A stretch of 64,000 nt of DNA from Embiotoca jacksoni (GCA_022577435.1 JAKOON010000022.1:8699730-8763729); one strand, 5' to 3'. Positions 51,193 through 64,000 are shown, numbered from the stretch's first letter. Numbers and translations: made by a program. Notes: generated from the letters alone by a model not told the origin.

Positions 51193-54100
51193 ACACATGC
51201 GCGGAGCCTAATGCAGGGAATGGATTCAAGATGTTTATTATAATTGCTGGTCGGTCTCCACTGGCTGTTGAAGTCCCTGCCTCTTGCTACGGCAGTGAAG
51301 CTCTTTCATAATTAGTATTCCAGTCCAGACCCTAACAACCTTTCATGAGGTTCCTGCTGCTAATGGCTGATTCCACAATATCTGCATGAGTAATGGAATT
51401 TCAGACATGTTCAGCGTAGAGATGGCTAATTTACATTGGAAATTGGCCATCAGAGCTGCCTAAGGGTCATAGTAGTTGAGTTGATGCAGAGGTAGGCGTG
51501 TGTGTGCCTGTGTTAATATGTGTGTGTGTGTCTAGCTGTCCTACATGAAACTATTCTCTCACTAAACCTTTGACCAGTGAGAAGTTCAAACTCATCCCAA
51601 CCCGCCAATATTCACCTTGATTGTCATATTCATTCATCCATGCTTCATTTTCTGTTTGCACATTCATGTCCGTGCACGCTGTGGATAGCTGATGTTAAAA
51701 GTTCACACAACGCTTGTCGCTCCCTGTCTCACTATCACTCCCCCTTATTCACTCATGAGCTCCTTTTAACTTCTCTCATTGCAGATTGAGAAAACAGCCA
51801 CTTTTCTTCCACAGTGGTCTTTTAAAAGACCATATAAACATCAAACCTCAAGTCATCACTCACAAATACAAATCCTTTTTACAAGGATGTGTGGTGTTAA
51901 GTGTGTACTCGGAAATTTGATGAGCAGCATGGTGCAAAAATGTGTATATCAAATGCACTGGTTTTCCACTTTGCTGAAAGATGTTTCAAAACATAAACTG
52001 GATGGTTGAGAGGTAAGAGCCATCGTCCCTTGTTGATTTTGCTCGATTGTTTTCACATTCTCACCCAGAAAGTGGTTCACTTTTTGTGTAGTGTTTTTCG
52101 TTGTTGCTGTTGATTCCTCCAAAAATGCTTTACTTAAGAGAACTGCTGTGACACCAATGATCACGCATGTTGAAAAATATTATGAAAATGCACAGCACTG
52201 CCACAGACAGCTGCATCGTGCAGGCAGTGGTTTGGTGATGTAACATCTCGGATGCTCCTTTAAAGATTTCGTATACTGACACATACTATTTCTGTATTAA
52301 TGCCTTAAGGTTTCTGTGAGAGCTCAATGCACTGCAACTTTAGAAAACACTTACAAATAGGTAAAACACAATCAAATCAAGAAAACGTCATCGCCATTTT
52401 GGCAGCACAGGCACAAAATTTAGGAAAAAAAATACAACAAATACAGAAATGCAGTAACTGTAATGTTTCCAGGAGGAGCACTAAAAGGTAATGGACACGG
52501 CTGGGACATACTTTTTACTGCCATGGTGACTCATAAAGTTACTGAAGTCTGCTATCCATCAGTGATGTTGGAAAATGTAAAACTTTTCTGTTTGTTTGTT
52601 TTAGCATTCTAATGACATGAATCATATTTCACAGCAAATATCTGTAGTTATGCCTCATTGAAACCTACTTTGTCTAGATTTATCTATTGCTAATAGGCAA
52701 AGTGTTCCATAGCAACCTGCTTTTTCCACTGAGTCAGCGTCTGTCACTTTGTGTGTGAGACGCAATTTCTTTCCGTCTGCGTTTTTTCTGCCTGCTTCCT
52801 GATTTGGTCACGTTTCCTCGATTTTTGTGCTTCTACTACTGGTAAACATTGTTCAACAGTGTCTTTTTTGGTCTGTTTTGTGTTCATTGTTGTTATTTCC
52901 TACTTTGCGCTGCAGCCTACAGACAAAGGTAATAGAGCTTGATCATCAAAAATCGACTCTTATGTAGTACCACGAGTGGCGACCTGCCTCTGGTACGCTG
53001 CTGACACGCACTGCGGCACAACCGGTGGGCTATGAGGCATTGACTTTAATGATGGCGATCAGGTCAGGTGGCCGTGTCGGAGATGAACGCAGACGAAGTC
53101 GGTGGAAAACAGCCTTAACCAGTCTTGTTATCCTCCAAGTAGATACTTTTAGACGATCTCGATGGTTATGTAATTGTTAACTAGTAATCAAAGTCTAATT
53201 TGTTTATTCCTGTGCTCCCAGTTAATTAACTTTAACTGAGCTTGTTCCCTACAGGTTAAAAGTTAAAGCCAGCTAATATAGCCACATAATTATGTGTATT
53301 TCCTCATGTTATTTGAATTAGTAGGATAATATATCATATAATATACATTCTAACACTAAGTTAATGGCATGTATTTGCCCATTTCCTTAATTTGCAGCAC
53401 ATTTTTGTATTTGATAGTGTTTTCTACATTTGCAGTTAAAAACAGGAGCATAAGCAGGACATTAGCAGAGCAGCAGGAGAAGCTTCAGTCCTCCATCTGT
53501 GTCTACACAGGATGCGTTCAGGCACAGTACTGAGCTGTAGGTCAACTGCACTTTGACAATCACCGTATGTATGCATGTAACATAGATGTGCAGCATAACA
53601 ACATGCTTCAGGCTATGTTTTCAAGCGTGCAACATGAGTCAAACGACAGCCATTATGCGTTCTGTGTAGACAGCTGGATTGATTAAAATAAAAGTGTATC
53701 TGTTTTTGTCGAATGCGTGTGAGACGGATGACTTAAAATGAAACGCATCCTGTGTAGACACAACATCAGTCACCGCAATGGAAAGACTTCAACAGAGAAT
53801 ACACAGGAAGTGGTGTCTTCCACTTTTTGTGTCTATCTTCCCACTGGAAACATCTCTGAAGGCATTGTAACACAAATCAACAATTCAGTCATGTACAGTT
53901 GCTACAGTTGAACGACATTGGACAGTTGTAGGGTGGTCGTTCTGTTGATATATGTGAATGTGTAATTGCCTTCTATTTTTCCACAAGCAACCTCTGTAAA
54001 GCTCAAAGCTTGAGACCACACTGATACAATCCTCATCTCAAGGTCACAGTTTACGGTAAAATTTGCTGCTGATGATGATAACACATCTCCACACCCAACA

Positions 54101-54974
54101 GCCAATATCCATGATAATAACGGGTATGCTTGTATTGTCTGGGGTAACTCTAACAGTCAGCCTTTGTTATTGTGTTTGTCACCTGCCTGTTTTATATCAG
54201 TCACTATCTTGTGACATATCAGAAAACCCAGTAGTCAAAACCATTATGACTGTTATCATCTCCACTTTTACTGTTTCATTGTCCCCAAAGTATCTCTGTT
54301 TTCAGAAGTGTTATGCTATCAGCATTCACAATTACCATAAACCTGCACATCTGAAGCCATTATTCCATACAGTTGTATACTCTACATTAGGACGTAAGAG
54401 AATGGTAGCAGTAATGGCTCAGGATCTCTCAACATTGGGCAATCTGCAGTAACAGCAGAGGCCATTTTTCATTGCACAGAAACAGTAAGCTCAGTTCAAA
54501 CAATCCCATTATGTTTATAATGAAAAGATAAAAGCTGAATTAATTCACTGAAACCAGTAAGCCTGATCACCATACAGATGCATACGAGTTAATCAGATTA
54601 AAGTTATCAAGTGAAGAAACTAGACTATATATTGGTTAGCTTATAGGAGGGTTTTTTCTAACACGTGAGTTACCAGTAGCTCGTTACCCATTTCTGAGAA
54701 TTAAAGGAGTTATGACATACAATCTTCTCCTCACTCCTCATACCTAAAGCTGACCAACCTAACCAACAGTGTCAGTCACAGAATCTGATGGGTCACAGAT
54801 TTAACACCAAACTGAAGGCAGATTGTTTGTTGACTCACTACCACCCCCTAATGCACAATGAAATGGGATTTAATTTATGCACATTTATACAAATTACACC
54901 TTTAGAAAACCTGCAGAAAAAACTGAATGGATAATACATACATGTGAACTACAGTGTGAAACAATGGTAGATGG

Positions 54975-55195
54975 CACTTGTAGAGCGCTTTATCACCTTA
55001 TCGGTCTCAAAGCGGTTTTACACTGTTTTCCATTCACACACATCCACACACTAATGAGACTGAGCTGCTATGCAAGGTGCCTACCATCAGGAGTCCATTC
55101 ACACACATCGATGATATGCCATTGGGAGCAACTTGGGGCTCAGTATCTTGACAGGAGGAGCCGTGGATCCAACCACCAACCAGCCACAGCCTCCC
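54975..55195. mobile_element. Copy of a common fish interspersed repeat
   Basis: Reads TAGAGCGCTTTATCA, CTCAAAGCGGTTTTACAC, CATTCACACACATCCACACA, GCTGCTATGCAAGGTGCC, GGGAGCAACTTGGGGCTCAG, TATCTTGAC, then GGAGCCGTGGATCCAACCACC. The order and wording match a repeat I recall as very abundant in fish (GAGCTGCCATGCAAGGTGCC...GGGTTCAGTGTCTTGCCCAAGG type). The open frame across it is not a gene. Confidence 0.7.
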
Positions 55196-55843
55196 AATGA
55201 TAAGTGTACAGGTAAAGTAATGTGTGTGTTGGATGTCACAATTTGTTTTTATTCACACAATAGACGCTTATGTAGCTGGTTTCGGTGGAGCTTAGCTATG
55301 TGACTAAATCTTACTCAACACGAGTAGCTCTCAGCCACTTTCATTTTGTCAAATTAGCTCTGAGACGAAAAAAAGGTTGGAGGCCCCTGGCTTATAGTGT
55401 GTTAGTCTAAAAGGAATTATAATGGAGGTGCTTGCAAATCTATGAATTATGGACGCTTCCTGACTGACTGTAACAAAATAATATCTGATGATGGGGGGAT
55501 TTACGTCATAGTCACTTGTCTGCTTGACTTTCACAGTGGCAAGACTTTAATTTGACAACCAAAGTTGTCATATTTTTTATCTTTTTCATAATGGAGCACT
55601 GTAAGCCGTCACTATGAATGCATATGTTATAGCCTGTATAACTACGATTTGATTTTCAATTATCATTTCTCTCTGACTGTTGGTATTGTAGCGTCAGCAG
55701 TTTGCTAGATTTTTAAATATCACCAATTGAACAATTATGAATGTGTCTATAAAATATCTAGTTGCTGTGAAATAGTTAATTAGCTAGTAAAACTCAAGGA
55801 AGTCATACATATTCATTCACACACAATACAGCAGCACATGTAT

Positions 55844-55948
55844 TGTGTGTATGTGTATGTGTGTATGTGTGAATGTGTGAATGTGTGTATGTGTGAATGT
55901 GTGTATGTGTGTATGTGTGTATGTGTGTATGTGTGTATGTGTGTGTGT
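55844..55948. repeat. (TGTGTATG)n-type compound microsatellite
   Basis: TGTGTATG and TGTGAATG units alternate for about 105 bp before passing into pure TG. Confidence 0.92.
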
Positions 55949-58900
55949 GAACACAAGCATTAATACACATGCACGGCCATACATTCTTCAAAATGCACAG
56001 AGACACAAATGATTGTGTTTAAACGTTTGCTGCTGAGCTCAGCAAGCATGCAGAGTTGGCTCATTACTCCATTTTTGCATGTTGTGCTGATATTTCACAA
56101 TTCATTAGTTCTTCCGAGTATTCATTGGGACATTTGGACTGCATTATTTGCATTTAATTATTGATTAATGATTATCGTTTATACTGACTGATTAAATTCA
56201 ATTTGCATCAAACAATAAAGTGACATGGCCGTGGGTGTGTTCCAACAAGCTGCATGACAAGAGCTTATGTATCGAGACAGATCGAGTTGAAATCTATAAT
56301 ATTCCCCATTAGAAAACTGGCTTTAGTTTGCCTATTACTTCTGGCATGAGATGATGTTTCAGGCTACACCTTCAGCACACAGAACAGCAGCAGGAAGTGA
56401 TTTACTGTAAATTATGAGATATTTGTTCAACTTAAAACATGAGTTTCCCTAATGGCTAAAAAATTTCACTGAATTTCGAATGACTATTTCCTTTTCACAT
56501 ATGTTTATGTAAATAATTAAACTTCAGGTCTCAATACATTTCTTTTTATATTTTGTCAGTTTAAAGAGTCAGTTCATTTGAGAATTTATAACTAAAGCTG
56601 TTGAATTTCAACACATTTTCTTTCTTTTTTTTCACTCATTGTGCAGATAAGGCAATTCAATTCTAACATTTATCAAGATTGGCACTTTTTTCATCATTAT
56701 ATGTAGCGACAACCTTGATTTAATTGAACATGTATTCAAGACACACAGCAAGTTTGCATTATAAACTAATTCTCTAGGCTACAAACAAAAGAACAGTCGG
56801 CAGAGTTTTAAGTTTTAAATAGTGTATATTATTACATTCATTCAAATCATCGAGTTAAAAGACCTAAAGTTAGAACCACTAAAATAAGAAATTGAACATT
56901 TGTATTGACGTCAAATTGTGTAAGAAAAGATTAATTAATTCTACTTATTTCCTTTATGTTCTTTTGCAGTATTTCGCAGCATTTCCCTTCAAGAAAGGCA
57001 CTGAATCATCGCAGTCTACTGTCGCACCATCGTGCTACTTCCAGATCTTTGATGCAGATGGATAACCATATGCATCTGTAACACGTAATGAACAAACTAA
57101 GTTACACATTTTGAAATAGATTCCACTAACAGTATTCTGCAGTGACTCCCGCACTGATTCAATGTGTTGCTCACGGACACCACAAAACCAGCTTAAATAT
57201 CAGCTGTTCAAACAAGGGATCATCTCTTTGACCATTAAACCACCATGCTGTGTGCGTGTTTAAAAGGGTCGAGGATTTAGAAGTTTCAAACGTCACAAGA
57301 ATTCAAACAGGGTGTGACAGATTAAGAGGGAATCTGTGACAAAGGAAACAGCAGGGCAACGTGATTGACAACAACCAAGCAGCAGAATAGTTCACAATAT
57401 TTGCACACCTTCTTTGGTTTCTATAAGCATGACAAGTCCCTGAAAAGACCTTTAATGAAAATGATGAGTTGTTTGGAATGTCCGCTGAGATATGAACACA
57501 AACACCATGCGAAATAGTCGATGTAGCAGTTTACAGAGACCGAACAAACAGTAAGACATCCCGCTGGTTCAACTTTGCAACATCTGAGCCTCTCTTTAGA
57601 GCTCTCTTTGTGTCCTCAACTTCCGGTTAACACATTTTCAATTCTTTACCAACTTTTAAAATCCCTTCTGATGGTCTCCTTCATCTATTTCCTTTTTTTT
57701 TCTTTCCCTCTGTAACTTGTTTGTAACTACCCTCACACGTGCCCTTACTGTCCATCTTCTTCCACACAACTCAACCTTCTCTCAGCCCCATGGTCGTGGT
57801 TGCACTAAATCTACTTTGGGATTTACAGAGAACTTCTTGATCTAAAACAATGCATTTTCAGAACAAAAAAAAGATGCAAATGTTGACTTCACGTTCTTGT
57901 GTTAGACCTCGTATTTGGTGGCCAATTGACTTGCCAAAGCAAAAGGAGCCTTTATTAAATCTGTAGTTAATCCTACCATCAGCAAAGCATGAATACTTGA
58001 AATGTTTTGGCGAAATGGCAACTAACAAGACTGGGCATGTTGCCCTCTCAGTGAACACAATCGAGGAGAATAGACACAAATTGCAGAGAATGTTCAGAGG
58101 CAATTGTTTGAAAGGCTTAGTGAGTCCCCGTGGCATGCCGTTCAAGTGGATGAGTCCACAGATGCTGAAAACCAGGCGATTTTACTTGCCTGCGTGTGAT
58201 AAATCTATCAAGATGACTTTCAGGAGGATTTACTTTCCTCTTTACTGCTGCCAACTAAGGATAAATCGCAGCACGAGATAGTTGACTAAACTGATCTGGA
58301 CACTGTGTGGGTGTGTGAACCAGTGGCGCTTTGCAGCTTCACTGGAAAGCACCTCTTTTACATATGAAATGATGACTCTACTCACTGCTATAAGAGCTTA
58401 TTGGGTTGGATCAAGTTATTGAGTCATTACTATCTTCAGACACAACCTTATAAACTGTTTCTGTTAAATCTTTATTTATGCAGTCAGTGCAAACCTCAAT
58501 GTTTGGAAGAGGTTTTCACTGCTCAAGTGTTTTGGCTGCGTTGAAGGGGACAGAAGTAACAGGTTTTGACCCCCATTGGGGATGTTGCTGGTAATTTTCA
58601 AGTGTTAGACCAGAGCAGCCCAATTTGGAGCCCGTGGGTTAAGTTTAGCCCACACCTTCTTTGTTTTGTTTGTTCAACAACACTGTTGCCTTATATCCAA
58701 ATACGTTGGTGAATTTTGCTGGTGAGATTGAAATGGGTTCCAGAAATCCCAAATCTGGAATAGACTATAGGTGCTACATAGAGCAGCTAAGGGAAGTTTG
58801 GCACAGGTCCCACATTAACAGTGAGTTATTGCAGCTTTGATAGAGGGTTATAATATGATTTAACCTGCTGTAACCTAGAGCCCATTTTTATTTATTTGAA

Positions 58901-59130
58901 GAATGTACTAAAAAATAAAAAAAATAAAAAATTCTATTCATCATGCTTATTTTGCTTTTGCATGTTGCATTCACCAACAATCACTCTCTCTTTTTTCACT
59001 ATCCTATACCTTCTCTTTTTTCCTCCTTTTTCAGCTCCCTCTTTGTAACAGCTACATGATTCAACAATGTGGGCAAGCATGCATACAGCACAACTGTAGA
59101 TCTCTCCCTCTCACACACATACAATAAACA
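55949..59130. other. Non-genic stretch with a possible regulatory segment
   Basis: The 56090-56350 part is AT-rich and dense in homeodomain and POU-type words (see findings). The rest is unremarkable; overlapping open frames on opposite strands near 57858-58281 have no domain character. Confidence 0.4.
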
Positions 59131-59274
59131 CACACACACACACACGAGCTGCATGCCGATTTCCGCTGCAATGAAGGGAGGACCGTGTAACCTAGCCACA
59201 TGTGAAATATTAATTCAGCCGGTCTTTTTGTCACACATCAAGCATGCACACATAAATGGATACGGATACCCGGC

Positions 59275-59340
59275 TACACAGACAGAGACACAGACAGACA
59301 CAGACACACAGACACACACAGACAGACACAGACACACACA

Positions 59341-59412
<72 letters not shown>

Positions 59413-59450
59413 GCAAACATACACACACACCCCAAACATACACACACGAT
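59275..59450. repeat. Compound (CAGACA)n-(CA)n-(CATACA)n microsatellite
   Basis: CAGACA-type hexamers at 59278-59345 lead into about 70 bp of pure CA, followed by CCGCAAACATACACACACC units. A smaller CA run lies at 59128-59144. Confidence 0.95.
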
Positions 59451-59697
59451 TGACATCCACACCATGCTGTAATTGTTTAACCACTGGGGCAGACTATATG
59501 GAATCATATGGAGGGGAAGAAAAAAAGAGGTTGTCATCAGAGAGCTCCCTTCAAAAGGATTCTTGGTCTGACTGCTTCTTTTGACTGCTCCTTTACACAG
59601 GACCAGGACAGTGAGTCAGCTACATCTTAAAAAAATGAGACTGAATATGGATGGCTTTTTTTGTTTTTTTAGACAGGTTGACCATATTCACCAGTTT

Positions 59698-60195
59698 AAT
59701 TAGGCCGATGCGGAAGTGCCTTAAACTGTAATACCACCGGGTGCCGCTAAAGTGTGGCTCCAAAAGCCTCCGGCTCCACTGACTTCCGTTTAACTTGTCT
59801 CATGAAATACAAAGTCAAACATTTATTTCCACAAGTCATTTTGGTGTTGTTAGCTAAAGTCAATCTTTCTTATTTGTTTTCTGGCAGTCCATCTGAAAAT
59901 AATCCTATCATTAATTAGAAAATAAGCTTTAAAAAAAACAACAAAAAAAAAATCGCTGTTTTTAGGGGTGTGTCTGTTTGATTGACAGGCCTGCAGTGCA
60001 GTCAGGTTTCTACTATCGGTGGGTGGGACAGAGTATCGAATCAGATCCACCGCTCGCTCCCTCCCTGGTCATCCAAATATGGTCCCTTCTAGCTCCAAAC
60101 CACTCCAAACTAGCAAAATGTCAAATTCGAGGCCTCATAACAGGCATTTGCTGACCAATGGGTGACATCATTGTTGGTTGACGTTTGGTTTCAGC
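59698..60195 (+). mobile_element. Dispersed repeat family, copy D (near full length)
   Basis: Begins TAATTAGGCCGATGCGGAAG and parallels copy A block by block: GGCTCCAAAAGCCTCCGGC, TCAATCTTTCTTATTTG, GTCCATCTGAAAATAATCC, TTGATTGACAGGCC, CTATCGGTGGG, GTCCCTTCTAGCTCCAAAC, GACCAATGGGTGACATCA. It differs from A mainly by an A-rich insertion near 59930-59952. Confidence 0.8.
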
Positions 60196-62375
60196 AAAGT
60201 ATCCAATCTATACATTGACTGTGTTAATTAGGAAACACTGAAACATCTCGGTTTGAACTCAAGTTGAAACTTCAGAAAACTGCTCCGCTCCCCTCTAATA
60301 TCACTACCTTCTAATACTTCCTCCTGCTCCATCCTCCAAGTCTAAATCTTTACCTTTTTTCTTCTTTCTCCCCTCCATTATGTCTATCCTAAACCTACTT
60401 TGCATCCCTTGATGGCTCAGCCTAGCTCACACTCTTTGCCTCCTGGGTACCAGCTAATCATAGCCTCAGGTAGAGTGCTGTCACGGACCCCACAGCACGA
60501 AAAGGACAAAGCCAACTATATTCGCTCCCTGAGGAGAAACACCTTGTCCACCTGCAACTGGCTGCTAAGTAGCCCTGGCACACATAGGTTCAAACTCACT
60601 CACTCACCCACACAGAATGAAGAAAAGACATACAAACAGAGAGAGTTCAAGTAAAGGGAAATAGATGTCTGCAAACAGAGATTTAAAAGAAATATATATA
60701 AAAAAAATTTTTATCTGGGAGACTTTTCTATCATTTAGAAGCAGAAGTAAAGTAGAACAGATTTATTGTTTCTTAAGCTGAGGCCTGCTGAGACATCTCA
60801 GACCTGTTACAGGAGCTATATTAATGCTCCCATTCCAATTCTGCAGTGGTGGTGTGTCCCATTCACATCTACAATGACTGCAGGCCTCCACACACTTCCT
60901 TTGATCAAGGGGGAGGTGGTTAATGGCTACCTGTCTGAATAATTAAGACTTCAATTACATTCTTTAAAATTGACAAAACGAAAATGTGTTCTCAGCTGAC
61001 ACAAATTTAACATATTGCTCCACTAGCTACCCACTAGCTAATAATCAAGTATGCTTTTTATATGACGGCAGTCGCTCCAAATCACTTAATTTTTTTTTGA
61101 ATTACTGTATAAGTGTGTACATATGTTACTGAAAAAGTCACGATAGAAAAATACTCAAACGATTCATATGTTGTAGCCTGGCTCATAGCTTCAGTTTTCT
61201 TCGCTGTATTTATAACCTGGAAATCCTATTCGCATTAGAGCCACTCTGAAGGGCGGACCAATCAGAGACCAGTGGAGGTGGTTAAGTGTGATGATGTTAA
61301 AGTCAAGCATTCTTTTCTAAATGTAGTTGCAGTTCACGATGGGTTAAAGGCTGCTCCCGTAGTTTCAAAATTAACCTGGAAGTCTAGGATGCAACGACTG
61401 GAAATGATTCTCTGTGGTGGGTGACCCGGCCCATAAATACAGACAGTAAATTTGTGTCTTAGGCTACATATGGAGCATATATATCAAGAGATAAATGAAC
61501 TTGAAAAATATAAATTTCTCTAATTTCTTATTTGTTAACTGGATTTCTGCTAGTGCTGCAGAAGGTAAAGAAAGATTGAGAACAAGAGAAGACAACAAGA
61601 ACAATGTCATATGACAATAATCTCTGCAGAACCAAACTGTGAAATGCCACGATAACTCAGAACGTGCCACAAACCACTCGACCGCCAGTATACTTCAAAA
61701 GATTAAAAAAAAAAGTATCTCTGTACCCCCTTTCCTTTCCTTCCCTTCATTTTTTATCTTTACAAGTGCACATCCATGCCCAACTTCAACTTTGCTTTGC
61801 CAAAAGCATCACAGCTCTTGTTTTATCTTGTCCTCTGAACATTTTATTGCTTGTATTTCCGCCTGATATTTGTCACAGAAAGACATTCTGCAGTTGAATC
61901 TACTGTTTAGCAAAATCAAAAGCAGTAGTTAGACTGTTAACCAGAACTATCAAGTTGTAAACAGACATCTGCCATATAGGTACTCGATTACACTACTGAT
62001 AATTGTGCTATGATACTGTGTGGATGACCAGTGGCCTCAGACTGAGTGTTAAGGTGAAGCACCCATAATTAAAAGCAGGAGTGACTAACTGTATTCTGCT
62101 CCACTCTCTGAACAGAGGTAGTGCTGCGAGGATTAGCTCAGGTCTTAGTCCTGCCTCACCACCTGCTGTGTGGTAAGCATAATGATTTCACTCACCATAA
62201 TCACTGTAGCATTTACTCAGATTTTGTAATGCAGTGCTGGTGTGTAGCGGCGTATTGTGCATGAGTGGTGTCTCCCAGGGGGGTTATGAATAGAAATGTA
62301 AAGCTCCCGGCCTAACATGGTGTTATCAAATTGCTCTTTCTGCCCTTTTGCAAATTTGCCTACACCACCCAGAGC

Positions 62376-62377
<2 letters not shown>

Positions 62378-62408
<31 letters not shown>
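62378..62408. repeat. (GCA)n trinucleotide repeat
   Basis: About ten GCA units with no interruption. No convincing gene frame surrounds it, so it is not assigned to a coding Gln, Ser or Ala tract. Confidence 0.92.
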
Positions 62409-62409
<1 letters not shown>

Positions 62410-62520
62410 GGTTGGCAGTGTAACAGTCTTGATAGATGTTGCCCTCTCACTCAGCATCTGAGCTGGTCAGAAGGAGGAGTACTATCACTATGTGGCTTTA
62501 TCCATTATTGATTAGAGAGG

Positions 62521-62770
62521 GTAGGAGGAGGGGGTGTCTACCTGTGTGAGACAGAGAGATGGGCATAAGGAGCGATGCAAGGCAGGTTTAAGAGCAGAGA
62601 GGAATGAAAGTGTTGTAGATGAGCAACAGTATGAGAGGAATGGAGCAGAGGCAGCGGGGAGATGAGAGCGATGAGGGGACAAAGAGAGCCAAAGATGGTG
62701 AGGGAACAACTAGAATTTGCAGTGAGAGGTAAATTGAAGAGACTGAAAGATGCCATGAAAGGGAAAGTTA
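62521..62770. repeat. Purine-rich strand-asymmetric tract
   Basis: GGAGGAGG, GAGAGG, GAGACAGAGAGA and AGAGGAATG-type words dominate about 250 bp of the + strand. Confidence 0.5.
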
Positions 62771-63904
62771 ACAAATCAAATTATAGCGTTCAGCATCTGC
62801 CTTATAAAATGACAGACAGATATCAATAATTCATTGCTGCTGCCTGGGGTCTCCAACCATTAGCTCGCGAACTACCAGTAGTCCCCGATCCGGTTCTGAG
62901 TAGATCATGGAAGTTCTGAACAATATGCAGTATTTCCCACACACAGAGTTAGTTTGGCAGGCTGCCCGGCTATATTAACAACAGCCCAAGTATAATTGGC
63001 GATCCATTTCATCAATTTTTTATTTTTTAACCTGTCCGACAGAACGACGCTATCAATGCCATCGGTCATTACGTGGACAATCTCCCTTCACTCCGTTCAC
63101 GTGTTTCTGCTCTGCTCCGTGTCAGTGCAGCAGAGGATTAGCTCCGCCCTGAATGAGACACACAGAGATCAGAGGACAGAAACGCAGCAGAGACTGACAC
63201 TGAGCCAGAGCTATAAAGTGAATGTCTGTCACAGAGTGAGTGAGAGATCGAAGCTACACCGCAGTTCGGCTGAATGCCACGACTTTTCAAATTAAAAGCC
63301 TTCCAGTTTCACTCGGGGTCCAGTCATATACTAGGTCTGAGACTTAGACGTGTTTATTTCAGGAGAGACAGGGGCTCCCAACAAAAGGGGAAACAGTGGA
63401 TTTTTCGAGTTGAAATTCATATTAGAAAGATTTATTTGACACTTTGTAAACCAGTTTGGCCCCCACATGCTGTTGAATTTAACCTGTTGTAATACAAAAT
63501 GTGTTTGTTGAGTTTCAATCTGACCTCTCAGTTCTGCACACTAAATACAGTGTAAAACTACAGGCGGGAGACACTTACTTTAGACTACAGACTGGACACT
63601 TGGAGAAACAGCTGGGTATGTCCAAAAATGCTTTGCTCAGCAACACTTGTAAAACTCACTAGTTCACATGTTCCATATAGTTTGTTTAATACTCACAAAA
63701 CCAAGAATACAATGTTGTGGTTAAATGCTAGACTTGGTCGGGAGCAGTGACTTCCCGGAGTCTCTGTTGGTTGCCGGGCAACTTCACAAAACCACAGTTT
63801 ATCTTTGTTGCACTTTCATTTTAGTGTGGATTAAACAAACAGAATATAACGCGCTAATTGCAGAGAATTAGAGGTGCAAAGAGGGAGATTGCTTTTTGAC
63901 AGGG

Positions 63905-64000
63905 CCAGACTCCCATCCTTTTACGCTAAGCTACGCTAATTGGGATACGAAAGTGATACCAATTTTCTCAACTAACTCTCAGCAAGGAAACAAATAAGTG
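63905..64000. mobile_element. Partial MITE-like element running off the window edge
   Basis: GCCAGACTCCCATCCTTTTACGCTAAGCTACGCTAA followed by GTGATACCAATTTTCTCAACT and CTCTCAGCAAGG (given here as motifs) matches the right half of the element at 24088-24271 and the longer consensus I recall. The terminal AAAATGTCAAACT would lie beyond 64000. Confidence 0.65.

Larger units (their letters stand above)
50519..55843. other. Non-genic stretch
   Basis: Holds a 30-bp direct repeat pair (50556 and 51209), a 15-bp perfect hairpin at 51150-51192 and the interspersed repeat at 54975. No protein-coding exon was recognised. Confidence 0.45.
60196..63904. other. Non-genic stretch
   Basis: Contains a (GCA)n run at 62378 and a purine tract at 62521-62770. 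A possible old repeat around 62925-63285 starts CAGTATTTCCCACACACAGAG, wording I associate with a fish repeat. No gene was recognised. Confidence 0.4.

Noticed and set aside
57858..58281. Two overlapping 94-95 codon frames on opposite strands
   Set aside because: Neither shows a domain or splice structure that I recognise, and their overlap suggests chance.
59069..59584. 171-codon frame through the 59-kb microsatellite
   Set aside because: More than a third of it is translated CA repeat (His-Thr); matching Cys-Val frames exist on the other strand.
62378..62408. Coding polyglutamine tract
   Set aside because: No splice-bounded frame or flanking conserved protein sequence surrounds the GCA repeat.

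Overview
The window looks like teleost fish genomic DNA, probably from a percomorph. It is AT-rich and gene-poor and carries many long (CA/TG)n microsatellites. The one clear gene has short GT-AG introns. Several interspersed elements resemble repeats I recall as common in fish genomes. This assignment comes from sequence character and memory, not from a search. No bacterial, viral or organellar gene organisation is visible, and no tRNA or rRNA gene was found; the tRNA-like stretches present are repeat-borne.

The only protein-coding gene I can support lies on the + strand at about 41.7-45.9 kb. It has a TATA box at 41711, a likely non-coding first exon, a signal-peptide exon, and three exons that each encode one C-type lectin-like domain (CTLD). 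All introns are phase 1, and there is a candidate 39-nt linker exon between CTLD2 and CTLD3. The predicted product is a secreted, heavily N-glycosylated three-CTLD protein of about 381 residues (368 without the linker exon). It has no transmembrane segment and lacks the canonical EPN/QPD and WND sugar/calcium residues. A poly(A) signal at 45921 is followed by a GU-rich element.

The most unusual non-coding structure is at about 34.8-38.5 kb. A 38-bp satellite whose unit contains a perfect 6-bp hairpin (about 35 copies at 37.15-38.50 kb, about 6 at 35.92-36.15 kb) lies next to a nested, roughly 500-bp palindrome centred near 36617. At least six tRNA-like modules with recognisable or degenerate B boxes occur in both orientations within 1.4 kb. 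Diverged, inverted relatives of the satellite lie to the left (34.83-35.10 kb), separated by a GC-richer insertion with its own ~48-bp tandem repeat.

The rest of the window (1-34.6 kb, 38.5-41.7 kb, 46-64 kb) is intergenic or deep-intronic. It holds MITE-like inverted-repeat elements (172-712, 6582-6801, 24088-24271, and one running off the right edge), four copies of one unclassified dispersed family (19.6, 40.5, 50.2 and 59.7 kb), a common fish repeat at about 55.0 kb, long microsatellites and homopolymers, long purine/pyrimidine strand-asymmetric tracts, and a few AT-rich stretches that look like conserved non-coding candidates. Most open frames outside the lectin gene are chance or repeat-derived.
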